The notes beneath the pieces are model-generated. The model had not been told where the DNA came from. It worked only from the letters and a program-made list of their open reading frames with translations, and ran no database searches. A DNA stretch of 64,000 nt from UBA1479 sp048263775 (GTDB lineage Bacteria > Pseudomonadota > Alphaproteobacteria > Rhodospirillales > Casp-alpha2). Both the position numbers and the translations under genes were made by a program. This document shows positions 45,670 through 55,256 of the stretch, in pieces; the stretch's first letter is position 1, and each line of letters starts with the position of its first letter. The DNA is taken from contig JBLXDU010000010.1 in the NCBI GenBank assembly GCA_048263775.1, forward strand, positions 62,001 to 126,000, read 5' to 3'.

Positions 45670-46581
45670 ATGTTTGAAGGCTTCGCGCAAAAACGCATGG
45701 CGGGCGAGGGCGCCGAGATCAACCTGCGGGTCGGCGGCCCTGACGGCGGCGATGTTCCCGCCGTCCTCATGATCCACGGCTATCCCCAAACCCATATCAT
45801 CTGGCGGCATCTGGCGCCGAAGCTGGCGAAAACCCACCGCGTCGTCTGCCCGGACCTGCGCGGTTACGGCGACAGTTCCTGTCCGCCGACGGACGACCGC
45901 CACTTGCCCTATTCGAAGCGCGCCATGGCCCGCGATCTGGTCAAGGTGATGGCGGACCTTGGGCATGAAACCTTCGCCGTGGTCAGCCATGATCGGGGGG
46001 CCAGGGTCGGTCACCGCATGGCCATGGATTTCCCGGACAAGCTGACGCGGCTTTGTTCCCTCGACGTTGTGCCCACGGGCAGCGTGTGGCAGCGCGCCAA
46101 CAAGACCTGGGCCATGGGCTCGTTCCATTGGCTGTTTTTGGCGCAGCCCCATCCACGGCCGGAAACCCTGATCGGCCATGACCCGGATTTCTGGCTGACC
46201 TGGTTGTTGGAAAGCTGGTCGGCGGACATGTCGGCCTTCGCCGACGGGGCGTTGGATGAATACAAGCGCGCCCATCGCAATCCTGATGTCATCCATGCCA
46301 ATTGCGAGGATTACCGCGCAGGCGCCACCATCGATGATGCCTTGGACCGCGCCGACCTGGATGCCGGCAACAAGGTGCGCTGCCCCGTGCTGGCCCTGTG
46401 GGGCGGGGCGCGGAAGGCCGGCGGACCGAAGACCGACGGCAAGGTCTCGGCCCTTGATATCTGGGGCGAATGGGCTGACGACGTCCGGGGCGGACCGCTG
46501 CCTTGCGGCCATTTCCTGGCCGAGGAAGCGCCCGATGCCGTTTGGGCCGAACTGGCGCCGTTCCTGGGTGTAGGCGTCTGA
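45670..46581 (+). CDS. Alpha/beta hydrolase, fluoroacetate-dehalogenase-like
   Basis: A 303-residue alpha/beta hydrolase. The nucleophile is Asp108 within SHDRGARVGHRMA, with Arg109 and Arg112 as in the carboxylate-binding Arg pair of fluoroacetate dehalogenase. Asp132 (LDVVPT) and the His of CGHFLAEE complete the triad, and His153-Trp154 (FHWLFLAQ) matches the halide-site pair. HGYPQTHIIW forms the oxyanion region. This strongly suggests a haloacetate dehalogenase or an epoxide-hydrolase relative. The natural substrate cannot be told from sequence. Confidence 0.82.
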   Translation: MFEGFAQKRMAGEGAEINLRVGGPDGGDVPAVLMIHGYPQTHIIWRHLAPKLAKTHRVVCPDLRGYGDSSCPPTDDRHLPYSKRAMARDLVKVMADLGHETFAVVSHDRGARVGHRMAMDFPDKLTRLCSLDVVPTGSVWQRANKTWAMGSFHWLFLAQPHPRPETLIGHDPDFWLTWLLESWSADMSAFADGALDEYKRAHRNPDVIHANCEDYRAGATIDDALDRADLDAGNKVRCPVLALWGGARKAGGPKTDGKVSALDIWGEWADDVRGGPLPCGHFLAEEAPDAVWAELAPFLGVGV

Positions 46582-46625
46582 ATTGATGCACCTGCCTGAA
46601 TTATTACACCTGAAGGAGACCGCAC

Positions 46626-47459
46626 ATGCCGTTCCGTAACGATCTGTTCCTGGGCCGGTTCGGCCTCAACCCCCGGTTCGAAGACACGGACCTTTTGCTG
46701 GATGAGCCCGTCTCGCGCATGATCGGCCGCCGGGTGTGCCGCCATTACGGGCGCGAGGAGGTCACCGACGGCATGCTGGAAACCCTGCTGGCGGCGGCGC
46801 AGTCCGCCCCCGCCAAGTCGGACCTTCAGCAATACGCCATCGTCGTCACGGACAAGGATCAGCAGCAGGCGATTTCCAACATGATCGGTTCCATGCCGTG
46901 GATCGCCGATGCATCGCGCTTTCTGGTGTTCTGCGCCGATATGCACCGGGGCCAGCGCATCGCCCAGATGCGCGGCAAGGAACATGTCAACAACACCCTC
47001 GACACCTTCATGAACGCTGCCGTGGACGCGTCGCTGGCCATGATGTCCTTCATCACCGCCGCCGGGTTCAAGGGGCTGGGCACCTGTCCGGTGTCGGCCG
47101 TGCGCGCCCATACGGCCGATATCTGTGAATTGCTCGGCCTGCCCAAGGGGGTTTATCCCGTGGCCGGGCTGACGGTCGGATACCCGACGGACGACGGGCG
47201 CTTTACCCTGCGCCTGCCGCCCTCGGTCGTGGTGCATCACGGCAAATATGACGATTCGGCCCTGGAGACGGAATTGAAGGCTTATGACGCGCGGCGCAAC
47301 AAGCTGCAGCCGATCGCGCCGGAAAAACAGATGCATCAGGACGATTTCGGCATTTCCGACGACTACGGCTGGACCGAGAACACGGCCCGGCGGCTGGCCA
47401 AGCGGGAACGCGCGGATTTCGGCGCGTTTATCCGATCCCACGGCTTTGATCTGGAATAG
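46626..47459 (+). CDS. Nitroreductase-family NADPH:flavin oxidoreductase
   Basis: A 277-residue FMN-dependent nitroreductase of the NfsA/NfrA type. It has the GRRVCRHYGREEVTDGMLETLLAAAQSAPAKSDLQ segment (in pieces), which binds FMN through the RRxxR..Y region. It also has SLAMMSFITAAGFKGLGTCPV and GLPKGVYPVAGLTVGYP. These enzymes reduce nitro compounds, quinones or flavins. GGAGA precedes the ATG. It is followed by an AT-rich gap before the next gene. Confidence 0.88.
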   Translation: MPFRNDLFLGRFGLNPRFEDTDLLLDEPVSRMIGRRVCRHYGREEVTDGMLETLLAAAQSAPAKSDLQQYAIVVTDKDQQQAISNMIGSMPWIADASRFLVFCADMHRGQRIAQMRGKEHVNNTLDTFMNAAVDASLAMMSFITAAGFKGLGTCPVSAVRAHTADICELLGLPKGVYPVAGLTVGYPTDDGRFTLRLPPSVVVHHGKYDDSALETELKAYDARRNKLQPIAPEKQMHQDDFGISDDYGWTENTARRLAKRERADFGAFIRSHGFDLE

Positions 47460-47661
47460 GGCGGTGGTCCGGTTGTGGTTATTTTATACCGCAACGCAAT
47501 AGGTTTGTTCCAAGTATCTTAAAAACTTAACGAAAGTTATATTGCGGTGCAGCATATCGTGCCCATATGATTGCCTGTGCTCGCTCGAAAAGGAGTTCCA
47601 GGGGGAAGACGCTTTTGCCAATCGGGCTATAATCGGCCCCGGCTGAAAAGGAAGATCTTCC

Positions 47662-48300
47662 ATGGCCAACGATATTAAGGATACCCAACCCGCCGGCATG
47701 GCCGTGTCCGTTCAGGATACGGTCGCACCGCCCAGTTTTCGCAAGCTGACGGCAGCGGACGGAGACTTGCTCGCAGGCCACCTCAAGCGCCTTGAACCCC
47801 ATGATCGCCATTTGCGCTTCTGGGGTGGGGTTACCGACACCGCAATCGACGAATATTGCGCGCGGCTCGACTGGTCGGCCGCCGTGGTCGTCGGCGCCTT
47901 TATCGAAGGCGAACTGCGGGGTGTCGGCGAACTGGTGCGCGTGCGCCTGATGCCGCGGATCATGGCCGAGGTCGCGTTCTCCGTCGAAGGCCCGTGGCAG
48001 AACGCGGGCGTCGGCACGGCGCTGCTGCGCCGGGTGCTGACCATTGCGCGCAACCGCTGCATCGACCGGGTGTACATGCTGTGCATGACGGAAAACCGCA
48101 AGATGCAGAAGATCGCGTCCAAGTTCGAAGCCGAACTGAGCTTCGACGAAGGCGAGGTCGAGGGCCGTATCCTGCCAGCCTGGCCCAGCTACTTCTCGCT
48201 CATGGAAGAGGCGGTCGAGGACAGTAAGGCCTGGTTCCCGGCAATCTTCGATCCCGCGTCCTTGTGGCCGGGGCTATCTGGCCGGTCGGATCAGCAGTAG
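47662..48300 (+). CDS. GNAT-family acetyltransferase
   Basis: A 212-residue protein with a GNAT fold. RVRLMPRIMAEVAFSVEGPWQNAGVGTALLRRVLTIARNR, read in pieces, includes the acetyl-CoA motif Q-x-x-G-V-G-T-A, followed by VYMLCMTENRKMQKIASKF. The N-terminal HDRHLRFWGG phrase is common in a subfamily fused elsewhere to acyl-CoA synthetases (Pat-type). It has GGAAGA in front. The substrate is unknown. Confidence 0.8.
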   Translation: MANDIKDTQPAGMAVSVQDTVAPPSFRKLTAADGDLLAGHLKRLEPHDRHLRFWGGVTDTAIDEYCARLDWSAAVVVGAFIEGELRGVGELVRVRLMPRIMAEVAFSVEGPWQNAGVGTALLRRVLTIARNRCIDRVYMLCMTENRKMQKIASKFEAELSFDEGEVEGRILPAWPSYFSLMEEAVEDSKAWFPAIFDPASLWPGLSGRSDQQ

Positions 48301-48747
48301 AGCGGATTGATCCTTTGATCAAATGGGGAGGCAGGAATCTGGCTCAGTTGACCTTGTGCGGTCAAAAAATATTCTTGCAGAATAAGAACAAATCAGGTAC
48401 ATTTAGCCCGCTTGTCCGATTGACCCTGGATAGCGAACCAAGGTCACAATCTGACAAGGTTCTAGCCTATCGTCGCTACGATGGGCCGCACAAGGACCTG
48501 AATAGCCCGAGCTTTCAAAAGCCCGGCAACCTATGACGGCCACCTTGATACCCGTGCCGATAATTCTCAGTGTAGGCCATCGGCAGCACGAGAAACCGGA
48601 ATTTGACGCGGGCCGCATGATGTATGTCGACTAGCTGATTGTGGGCGGATGATTCCCTCTAACGCCTGTTAAGTCGTTCTGAGGGCCGGCTTAACCGCAA
48701 CCTTTTTTGGCTCTGCGGGTACCCGTGGACTTGAAAGGTTTGGTCCC
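48301..48747. other. Gene-poor region after the acetyltransferase gene
   Basis: About 450 bp with mixed composition. I see an inverted repeat TTGATCCTTTGATCAA at 48307-48322 and TTGACC/GGTCAA at 48348-48365 followed by an A-run. Open frames through it have no family resemblance and no ribosome-binding site. It could contain a small RNA or decayed sequence; nothing firm. Confidence 0.4.
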
Positions 48748-48834
48748 ATGCGGGCCGAAATTCAAGTCAACATCCATTTGGACGTTGCCGCTGTCACCCG
48801 CTGGGTGTTGATCGCAATGATCTGGTGGACCTAG
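48748..48834 (+). CDS. Possible 28-residue membrane microprotein
   Basis: A short frame, MRAEIQVNIHLDVAAVTR then WVLIAMIWWT, with AAAGG about 10 bases before its ATG and a strong terminator starting 9 bases after its stop. The C-terminal half is hydrophobic, as in single-span microproteins. It is the only feature between a gene-poor stretch and the terminator. Expression is not shown; it could equally lie within a small RNA. Confidence 0.35.
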   Translation: MRAEIQVNIHLDVAAVTRWVLIAMIWWT

Positions 48835-48842
48835 TAAGGCGG

Positions 48843-48866
48843 CGCGGAGAAGCTTGCTTCTCCGCG
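48843..48866 (+). terminator. Rho-independent terminator
   Basis: A perfect 10-bp stem CGCGGAGAAG/CTTCTCCGCG with a CTTG loop, followed by TTCCTTAATTT. It lies just after the 28-codon frame and before the convergent acyl-CoA ligase gene, and may serve both. Confidence 0.8.
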
Positions 48867-48937
48867 TTCCTTAATTTGGATAAAGGTTTTTGGGCGCGGC
48901 TTGGCTCGCCTCGCAAATCCCCCTGCGTATTTCGGGA

Positions 48938-50725
48938 TCAACCATAGAGACGTTCCAGGTGCGCCCCGTAGATCTGCCGGATCACGTGGCGGCGCACCTT
49001 GAGCGTCGGCGTCATCTGCTCGTTATCGACGGTGAAGGGCTCGTCGGCGACGATGAAGCGGCGGACCTTTTCGATATTGTTGAGCTTGCTGTTGATGCGG
49101 TCCATGGCGGCGGCCAGGGCCTTGTGCAGGTCGGCATCGCCGGCCAGCTCCGACAGGCTGCCGGAAACGCCGTTGGCGACGGCCCAGTCCTTCAGCCAGT
49201 CGGCATCGGGCACCACCAGTGCCACCAGATGCGGGCGCTTGTCGCCGTAGACCATGGCCTGGGAAAATTCCGGCTCCAGGATGATGATGCCCTCGACCCG
49301 TTGCGGCGCGATGTTGTCGCCGCCCGAATTGACGATGATGTCCTTCTTGCGGTCGGTGATGACGAGATAACCGTCGTCGTCCAGATGGCCGACATCGCCG
49401 GTGTGCAGCCAACCATCCTTAATCGCTTGGGCCGTTGCATCGTCGTCGCGCCAGTATCCTTGCATGACCAGATCGCCCTGAACCAGGATTTCGCCGTCAT
49501 TTGCGATCCTGACATGGGTGTTCTTCATCGGTGGGCCGACGGTGTGCATCTTGACCTTCACGGGGCGATTGACGCTGATCACCGGGGCCGATTCCGTCTG
49601 GCCGTAGCCTTGCAGGATGCGCAGACCCAGCGCCGTGAAATAGATGCCGACCTCCGGGTTCAGGGGCGCTCCGCCGGAAACCAAGGCTTTCAGCCGCCCG
49701 CCGAACCGGGCCTTGACCTTGGCGCGGACCAGTTTGTCCAACACGGCGTCCTGAAGGCGTTCGATCGGGCCCAGGCTGTTCGGATCCAGATAGCGCTTGG
49801 TGCCGAGCGCCACCGCCTTGCGGAACAGTTTTTCCTTGGCGCCCCCGGCGGCCTCGACCCCCCGTTCGATGCGTGCCCGCATGCTTTCATACAGGCGCGG
49901 CACGGCGGTCATGATGGTCGGCTGGGCTTCGGCCATGTTGTTGACCAGATGTTCGACACCTTCGGCGTAATAGATTTCGGCGCCAATCGACATGGGGAAG
50001 AACTGGCCACCCGTATGTTCGTAGGAATGGCTCAAGGGCAGGAACGACAGGAACACCTCGGCGTCCAGGCCGATTTCGCGCAGCGCGTCGGTGGCGCCTT
50101 CGACGTTGTGCAGGATCGCTTTGTGCGACAGCATCACGCCCTTCGGTTTTCCGCCCGTGCCCGATGTATAGATGATGCAGGCCGTGTCATCGATGCTTCG
50201 GCTGTTCGCCATGGTGACCATGTTGTCATGGCCGACCTGGCCCATGGCCAGCACGTCGTCCCATTGATGCAGGTCGAAGCTGAAGGATTGCGCGAGCTCG
50301 ATCGGCTCCATGGAGATCACGAACTTGCAGACGTCCGCCCGGTGGGCTGCCGGCAACAGGCGTTCGGCCAGGCGTTTGGTCGAGACGATGACGCCGACGG
50401 CGTCCGAATCTTCCAGGATGTGCAGATGGTCGGCTTCCGTGTTGGTGATATAGGCGGGGGTGGTGATGGCACCCGTGGTCATGATGGCGACGTCGGAAAT
50501 CAGCCAGTTGGCCCGGTTTTCCGAAACCAGGACCACGCGGTCGCCCGGCTTCACACCCAACGCCTGCAGCCCGCGCGCCAGGCGCGACACCCGCGCCGCC
50601 GTGTCGCCCCAGCTCAGCGGCCAGTAGGCGCCGCCTGATTTTTCCCACAGGAACGGGCGGTCGCCCAGCTCCGCCGCCTGGGCATAAAACATCGCTGCCA
50701 GGTTCGGCCATGCGTAAGTGCTCAT
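48938..50725 (-). CDS. Long-chain acyl-CoA synthetase (AMP-binding)
   Basis: A 595-residue ANL-superfamily ligase, of the usual length for long-chain fatty-acid:CoA ligases. The ATP loop is IIYTSGTGGKPKGVMLSH (about residue 190), with LPLSHSYEHT, then LQGYGQTESAPVIS, GWLHTGDVGHLDDDGYL and the DRKKDIIVNSGGDNIAP hinge region. It activates fatty acids for oxidation or lipid synthesis. GAGGG precedes the ATG. It is divergent from the M3 peptidase gene, with about 90 bp between. Confidence 0.92.
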   Translation of the reverse strand: MSTYAWPNLAAMFYAQAAELGDRPFLWEKSGGAYWPLSWGDTAARVSRLARGLQALGVKPGDRVVLVSENRANWLISDVAIMTTGAITTPAYITNTEADHLHILEDSDAVGVIVSTKRLAERLLPAAHRADVCKFVISMEPIELAQSFSFDLHQWDDVLAMGQVGHDNMVTMANSRSIDDTACIIYTSGTGGKPKGVMLSHKAILHNVEGATDALREIGLDAEVFLSFLPLSHSYEHTGGQFFPMSIGAEIYYAEGVEHLVNNMAEAQPTIMTAVPRLYESMRARIERGVEAAGGAKEKLFRKAVALGTKRYLDPNSLGPIERLQDAVLDKLVRAKVKARFGGRLKALVSGGAPLNPEVGIYFTALGLRILQGYGQTESAPVISVNRPVKVKMHTVGPPMKNTHVRIANDGEILVQGDLVMQGYWRDDDATAQAIKDGWLHTGDVGHLDDDGYLVITDRKKDIIVNSGGDNIAPQRVEGIIILEPEFSQAMVYGDKRPHLVALVVPDADWLKDWAVANGVSGSLSELAGDADLHKALAAAMDRINSKLNNIEKVRRFIVADEPFTVDNEQMTPTLKVRRHVIRQIYGAHLERLYG

Positions 50726-50814
50726 TTTCCCTCAGACTCCCCCCGGTTGTCGTTGACCCGCAACCACTCTATATCCAGGGAGAACTTTACGTATGCCCCG
50801 AAGGGATGCAAGCC

Positions 50815-52650
50815 ATGACCGACTTCCGCCGTTCAGATGTTTCCGCCCCCCGCAGCCCCGACACAGGTACCGCGCCAGCGGTGCCCATGGGTGATTTGCC
50901 GCGTTGGAACCTGGCGGACCTCTACACAGGGCCCGATGATGCAGTAATCGAGACCGATCTGGCTTGGGCGCAGGAACGGGCGGCGTCCTTTTCCGAGGCC
51001 TACAAAGGCCGCTTGGCCGCGCTTTCGGGCGATGACCTGGGCAAGGCTGTTCAGGAATATGAAGCCATCGGCGAACGCCTGGGCCGAATCATGAGCTTCG
51101 CCGGGCTGAAGTTCGCGGAGAACATGGAAGACGGCGCCAGTGCGCGGTTCCAGCAATCCATGCAGGAACGGGTCACCGACATTTCGACCCTGACCCTGTT
51201 CTTCACCCTGGAACTGAACCGCATCGAGGACGCGCGCCTGGATACGCAAATGGCGGAAAGCACGGCGCTGTCCCGCTATGCGCCCTGGCTGCATGACCTG
51301 CGCGCGTTCCGGCCTTATCAGCTGTCCGACGAACTGGAACAGGCGCTGCACGAACGCCACGTCACGGGGGCGGCGGCCTGGAACCGCCTGTTCGAGGAAA
51401 CCCTGGCCGGTCTGCGCTTTCCCGTCGACGGCGAGGACCTGACCCTGTCGGGTGCTCTCAACAAGCTGAGCGAACCCGACCGCGAGCTGCGCAAGCGCGC
51501 CGCCAAGGCCGTGGGCAAGGGGCTCGGCGATAACATCAAGCTGTTCTCCCTGACCTACAACACCCTGGTCAAGGACAAGGCCATCGACGACAAGTCGCGC
51601 GGCTACCCGCGGCCCGTGTCCTACCGCAATCTGGCCAATCAGGTCGAGGACGAGGTCGTGGACGCCCTGGTCACCGCCGTGCGCGAAAGCTTTCCCAAGC
51701 TGTCGCACCGCTATTACAAGCTGAAGGCCAAATGGTTCGGCGTCGATCAGATGGAATACTGGGATCGCAACGCGCCCCTGCCGACGGCGGCCGACCGCAA
51801 GTATTCCTGGGATGAGGCACGGGACACGGTGCTGGGCGCCTATGGTGCCTTCAACCCCGACATGGCCGACATCGCCAAACAGTTCTTCGACAAACGCTGG
51901 ATCGATGCGCCGCCGACGGCGGGCAAGGATTCGGGTGCCTTCGCCCATCCCACCGTGCCCTCGGCCCATCCCTATATCCTGTTGAATTTCCATGGCCGCT
52001 CACGCGACGTGATGACCCTGGCCCACGAATTGGGGCACGGCGTGCATCAGGTGCTGGCCGCTCCCCAGGGCAATCTTCTGGCCGATACGCCCCTGACCCT
52101 GGCCGAGACGGCATCCGTGTTCGGCGAGATGCTGACCTTCCGCGCCATGCTGGCGGGTGAGACCGATCCGGCCCGCCGCCGGGTCATGTTGGCCGGCAAG
52201 GTCGAGGACATGCTCAACACGGTGGTTCGCCAGATCGCTTTCCACATGTTCGAAACCAAGGTCCATGACGAACGGGCCAAGGGTGAACTTTCGCCGGAAC
52301 GCCTGGGCGATATCTGGATGGACGTGCAGACCGAAAGCCTAGGCCCGGCCTTTCGCTATGACGACGAATACCGGCACTATTGGGCCTATATCTCCCACTT
52401 CGTGCATGTGCCGTTCTATGTCTATGCCTATGCCTTCGGCGACTGCCTGGTGAATTCACTCTACGATGTGTTCCAGGGCGGCCATCCGGGCTTCCAAGTC
52501 AAGTACCTGGACATGCTGCGGGCGGGCGGTACGCTGCGCCACAAGGAACTTTTGGCGCCGTTCGGGCTGGATGCGTCGGATCCCGACTTCTGGCACCGGG
52601 GCCTGTCCATGCTGTCCGGGTTCGTCGACGAACTGGAACAGGAATTTTAG
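50815..52650 (+). CDS. M3-family oligoendopeptidase (PepF-like)
   Basis: A 611-residue zinc metallopeptidase of the oligoendopeptidase F type. The HExxH motif is HELGH starting at His404, with the third ligand Glu in the following LAETASVFGEM. HFVHVPFYVYAYAFG near the C terminus is also typical. It cleaves short cytoplasmic peptides. Two ATGs (50806 and 50815) share the AAGGGA site; the second has better spacing. Confidence 0.92.
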   Translation: MTDFRRSDVSAPRSPDTGTAPAVPMGDLPRWNLADLYTGPDDAVIETDLAWAQERAASFSEAYKGRLAALSGDDLGKAVQEYEAIGERLGRIMSFAGLKFAENMEDGASARFQQSMQERVTDISTLTLFFTLELNRIEDARLDTQMAESTALSRYAPWLHDLRAFRPYQLSDELEQALHERHVTGAAAWNRLFEETLAGLRFPVDGEDLTLSGALNKLSEPDRELRKRAAKAVGKGLGDNIKLFSLTYNTLVKDKAIDDKSRGYPRPVSYRNLANQVEDEVVDALVTAVRESFPKLSHRYYKLKAKWFGVDQMEYWDRNAPLPTAADRKYSWDEARDTVLGAYGAFNPDMADIAKQFFDKRWIDAPPTAGKDSGAFAHPTVPSAHPYILLNFHGRSRDVMTLAHELGHGVHQVLAAPQGNLLADTPLTLAETASVFGEMLTFRAMLAGETDPARRRVMLAGKVEDMLNTVVRQIAFHMFETKVHDERAKGELSPERLGDIWMDVQTESLGPAFRYDDEYRHYWAYISHFVHVPFYVYAYAFGDCLVNSLYDVFQGGHPGFQVKYLDMLRAGGTLRHKELLAPFGLDASDPDFWHRGLSMLSGFVDELEQEF

Positions 52651-52653
52651 GGA

Positions 52654-53466
52654 ATGACCGATGCGCCCGGCTCCGGCCAACGCGTGCTGCGTGCGGGGCC
52701 CGCACCCGAAGATTCCGACCATGCGCCTCTGGTCTTTATCCATGGCGCCTTCGCCGGGGCCTGGACCTGGGCGGAACATTTCTTGCCGTACTTTGGGAAG
52801 CAGGGGTTTTCCTGCCTTGCGGTCAACCTGCCGGGACGCAAGGGCATGCCCGATTACGATCAGCTGCACGACTTCGGCATTCAGGATTTCGTCGATGCCG
52901 TGTCCGAGGTCGTCGACACCCTGCCGCGCCCGCCCGTCCTGATCGGTCATTCCATGGGTGGTTTCGTTGCCCAGCGGCTGGCCATGGACCGGGACGTCGC
53001 GGCGACCGTTCTGATGTCATCGGTCCCGCCCACGGGCCTGGCCGGACCATCGGTCGCCCTGGCGCTGTCGCGGCCCATGCTGATCTGGGAGATTGCCCGC
53101 ATCGAATCCACGGGCGAACCGCTGGACAGCCTTGAAACCCTGCATCAATCGATCTTCAACAGTCATGTTCCGAAGGCCGTTTCGGAACGTCTGCTGCCAT
53201 GGTTCCAGATGGAAAGCCGACGCGCGGTCATGGACCAGCATACGGTCTTCATGCCACCCATGATGGGCCTGCGCGGTATCCCGACCCTGGTGTTGGGGGC
53301 GGAGCATGACAACCTAATCCCGCCCGCTTTCGTCTACGGCACGGCGGCCTTCCTGGGCACCCAGGCCCATATCTTCGACGGCATGGGCCATGCGGTGATG
53401 CTGGAAGACGACTGGGAAGAGGCCGCCGAGACCATCGCCGACTGGTTGAGGGAACTGAATGTCTGA
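52654..53466 (+). CDS. Alpha/beta hydrolase
   Basis: A 270-residue serine hydrolase. The oxyanion region is HGAFAGAWTW, the nucleophile elbow is GHSMGGFVAQRL, the acid lies in VLGAEHDNLIPP, and the catalytic His is in FDGMGHAVMLE. The substrate is unknown. It starts 4 bp after the peptidase stop and overlaps the next gene by 8 bp, so the three are probably one transcript. Confidence 0.85.
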   Translation: MTDAPGSGQRVLRAGPAPEDSDHAPLVFIHGAFAGAWTWAEHFLPYFGKQGFSCLAVNLPGRKGMPDYDQLHDFGIQDFVDAVSEVVDTLPRPPVLIGHSMGGFVAQRLAMDRDVAATVLMSSVPPTGLAGPSVALALSRPMLIWEIARIESTGEPLDSLETLHQSIFNSHVPKAVSERLLPWFQMESRRAVMDQHTVFMPPMMGLRGIPTLVLGAEHDNLIPPAFVYGTAAFLGTQAHIFDGMGHAVMLEDDWEEAAETIADWLRELNV

Positions 53467-54814
53467 TCGCCCGCCGTCGGACAGGAATACGGTTGCCGGG
53501 CGGGTCCGGCGCTATGCCCGGGTCGGCGGCACGGTCGGCGGGTTGGCGGCGAAACTGGCGGGCAATCGGCTGTTCGGTCTGGAACTGGACAAGGGCGTGC
53601 ATGCGGCCGACCTGCAGGCGGCGCTGGGCGGCCTCAAGGGGCCCTTGATGAAGGTCGCGCAGATCCTGGCCACGGTGCCGGACCTTTTGCCCGACGAATA
53701 CGTCCATGAACTGCGCAAACTGCAGACCTCCGCACCGCCCATGGGCTGGGCTTTCGTACGACGGCGCTTGGCGTCCGAATTAGGGCCGGACTGGCAGACC
53801 CGGTTTGCGTCGTTCGAGCGCGAGGCCGCGGCGGCGGCATCCCTGGGGCAGGTCCATCGGGCCAAAGCCCACGATGGCCGCGACCTCGCCTGCAAAATCC
53901 AATACCCCGACATGGCATCTGCGGTGGAGGCGGACCTGTCGCAGCTCAAGGCCGTGTTCGCCCTCTACCGCCGCTATGATCGCGCCATCGACCCGTCGCA
54001 GATCCATTTGGAACTGAAGGAACGGCTGCGCGAGGAACTGGATTACGGGCGCGAGGCCCGCAACATGGCGCTGTACCGGGCCATGCTGATGGACGAAAGC
54101 GGGGTGCATGTGCCCGACGTCGTGGACGACCTGTCCACCGACCGGCTGTTGACCATGACCTGGCTGAGCGGCGCCCCCCTGATGGATCAGGTGGATAGCA
54201 GCCTGGAACACCGCAACGCCATCGCGCTCAACATGTTCCGCGCCTGGTACGTGCCGTTCTATTTCTTCGGGGTGATCCACGGTGATCCGCACCTGGGTAA
54301 TTATTCGGTGCGCCCGGACGCCACGGTGAACCTGTTGGATTTCGGCTGTATCCGTGTGTTCCGCCCGGAATTCGTGAGTGCGGTGATCGACCTGTATACC
54401 GCACTCAGCACCGATGACGAGGCCCTGGCCGTTCATGCCTATGAGATCTGGGGGTTCGAGAACCCGTCCAAGGAAATGATCGCCGTTCTGAATGAATGGG
54501 CGCGGTTCCTCTACGGCCCGTTGCTGGCCGACCGGGTGCAGAGCATCCAGGAGACGGGCGGTACGGCATACGGTGCCGGCATCGCCGCCAGCGTGCACAA
54601 GAAACTGCGTGAACTTGGCGGGGTCACGCCGCCCCGGGAATTCGTGCTGATGGACCGGGCGGCCATCGGGCTGGGCAGCGTGTTCACGCACCTTAGGGCG
54701 GAAATCAACTGGCACCGAATGTTCCACGACCTGATCGACGACTTCGATCTGGACCGCCTGCGCGCCCGCCAGACTGAATCACTTGCACAGGCCGGTGTGC
54801 CGCCGGTTTACTGA
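53459..54814 (+). CDS. ABC1/AarF/UbiB-family atypical kinase
   Basis: A 451-residue ABC1-family protein. The lysine-containing KGPLMKVAQILATVPDLLP replaces the usual KxGQ motif. The Ala-rich nucleotide loop is AAAAASLGQVHRA, and the catalytic region includes HGDPHLGNY and LLDFG. UbiB-like proteins support ubiquinone synthesis or lipid homeostasis. No membrane helix is seen at the C terminus, so it belongs to a soluble or peripheral branch. It overlaps the upstream hydrolase gene. Confidence 0.87.
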   Translation: MSDRPPSDRNTVAGRVRRYARVGGTVGGLAAKLAGNRLFGLELDKGVHAADLQAALGGLKGPLMKVAQILATVPDLLPDEYVHELRKLQTSAPPMGWAFVRRRLASELGPDWQTRFASFEREAAAAASLGQVHRAKAHDGRDLACKIQYPDMASAVEADLSQLKAVFALYRRYDRAIDPSQIHLELKERLREELDYGREARNMALYRAMLMDESGVHVPDVVDDLSTDRLLTMTWLSGAPLMDQVDSSLEHRNAIALNMFRAWYVPFYFFGVIHGDPHLGNYSVRPDATVNLLDFGCIRVFRPEFVSAVIDLYTALSTDDEALAVHAYEIWGFENPSKEMIAVLNEWARFLYGPLLADRVQSIQETGGTAYGAGIAASVHKKLRELGGVTPPREFVLMDRAAIGLGSVFTHLRAEINWHRMFHDLIDDFDLDRLRARQTESLAQAGVPPVY

Positions 54815-54857
54815 GGGCCAGCAGTCGGGCCGAAGCAGCAAAGGGAAGGAAACCGCA

Positions 54858-55181
54858 ATGATCATCACCACCACCGATTCCGTCGAAGGCCGCCAGGTCA
54901 GCGCCTATCTGGGCGTCGTGTCCGGCGATGCGGTCATGGGCACCAATATCTTCAAGGACTTTTTCGCGGGCATTCGCGACATCGTCGGCGGCCGTTCCGG
55001 TGCCTATGAGAAGGAATTGCAGAAGGCCAAGGGCTTCGCGCTTGAGGACATGCAGGCGAGGGCGGCGGAACTGGGCGCGGACGCGATCGTCGCCGTCGAT
55101 CTGGATTATGAGGCCATCTCGTCGGACAAATCCTGCATGCTGATGGTCAGCGCGAACGGCACGGCGGTAAAACTCGCTTAA
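54858..55181 (+). CDS. YbjQ-family heavy-metal-binding-like protein
   Basis: A 107-residue protein of the YbjQ/UPF0145 family, predicted to form pentameric rings. It has MIITTTDSVEGRQVSAYLGVVSGDAVMGTN at the start (in pieces), GGRSGAYEKELQKAKGFALEDM and ELGADAIVAVDLDYE. The role is unclear despite the heavy-metal-binding label. AAGGAA is well placed before the ATG. Confidence 0.88.
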   Translation: MIITTTDSVEGRQVSAYLGVVSGDAVMGTNIFKDFFAGIRDIVGGRSGAYEKELQKAKGFALEDMQARAAELGADAIVAVDLDYEAISSDKSCMLMVSANGTAVKLA

Positions 55182-55256
55182 GTAATTTCAGGCATACTCA
55201 GCCAAGTAAATTCAATGACTTGTGCGGCGAGGGACCCCGTCGTTACACTACCTGCG

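Noticed and set aside
48307..48322. TTGAT...ATCAA as an FNR box
   Set aside because: The spacer is 6 bases; FNR sites have 4.
48264..48536. 90-codon frame after the acetyltransferase gene
   Set aside because: It starts inside the upstream gene in another frame, has no ribosome-binding site and shows no family features.
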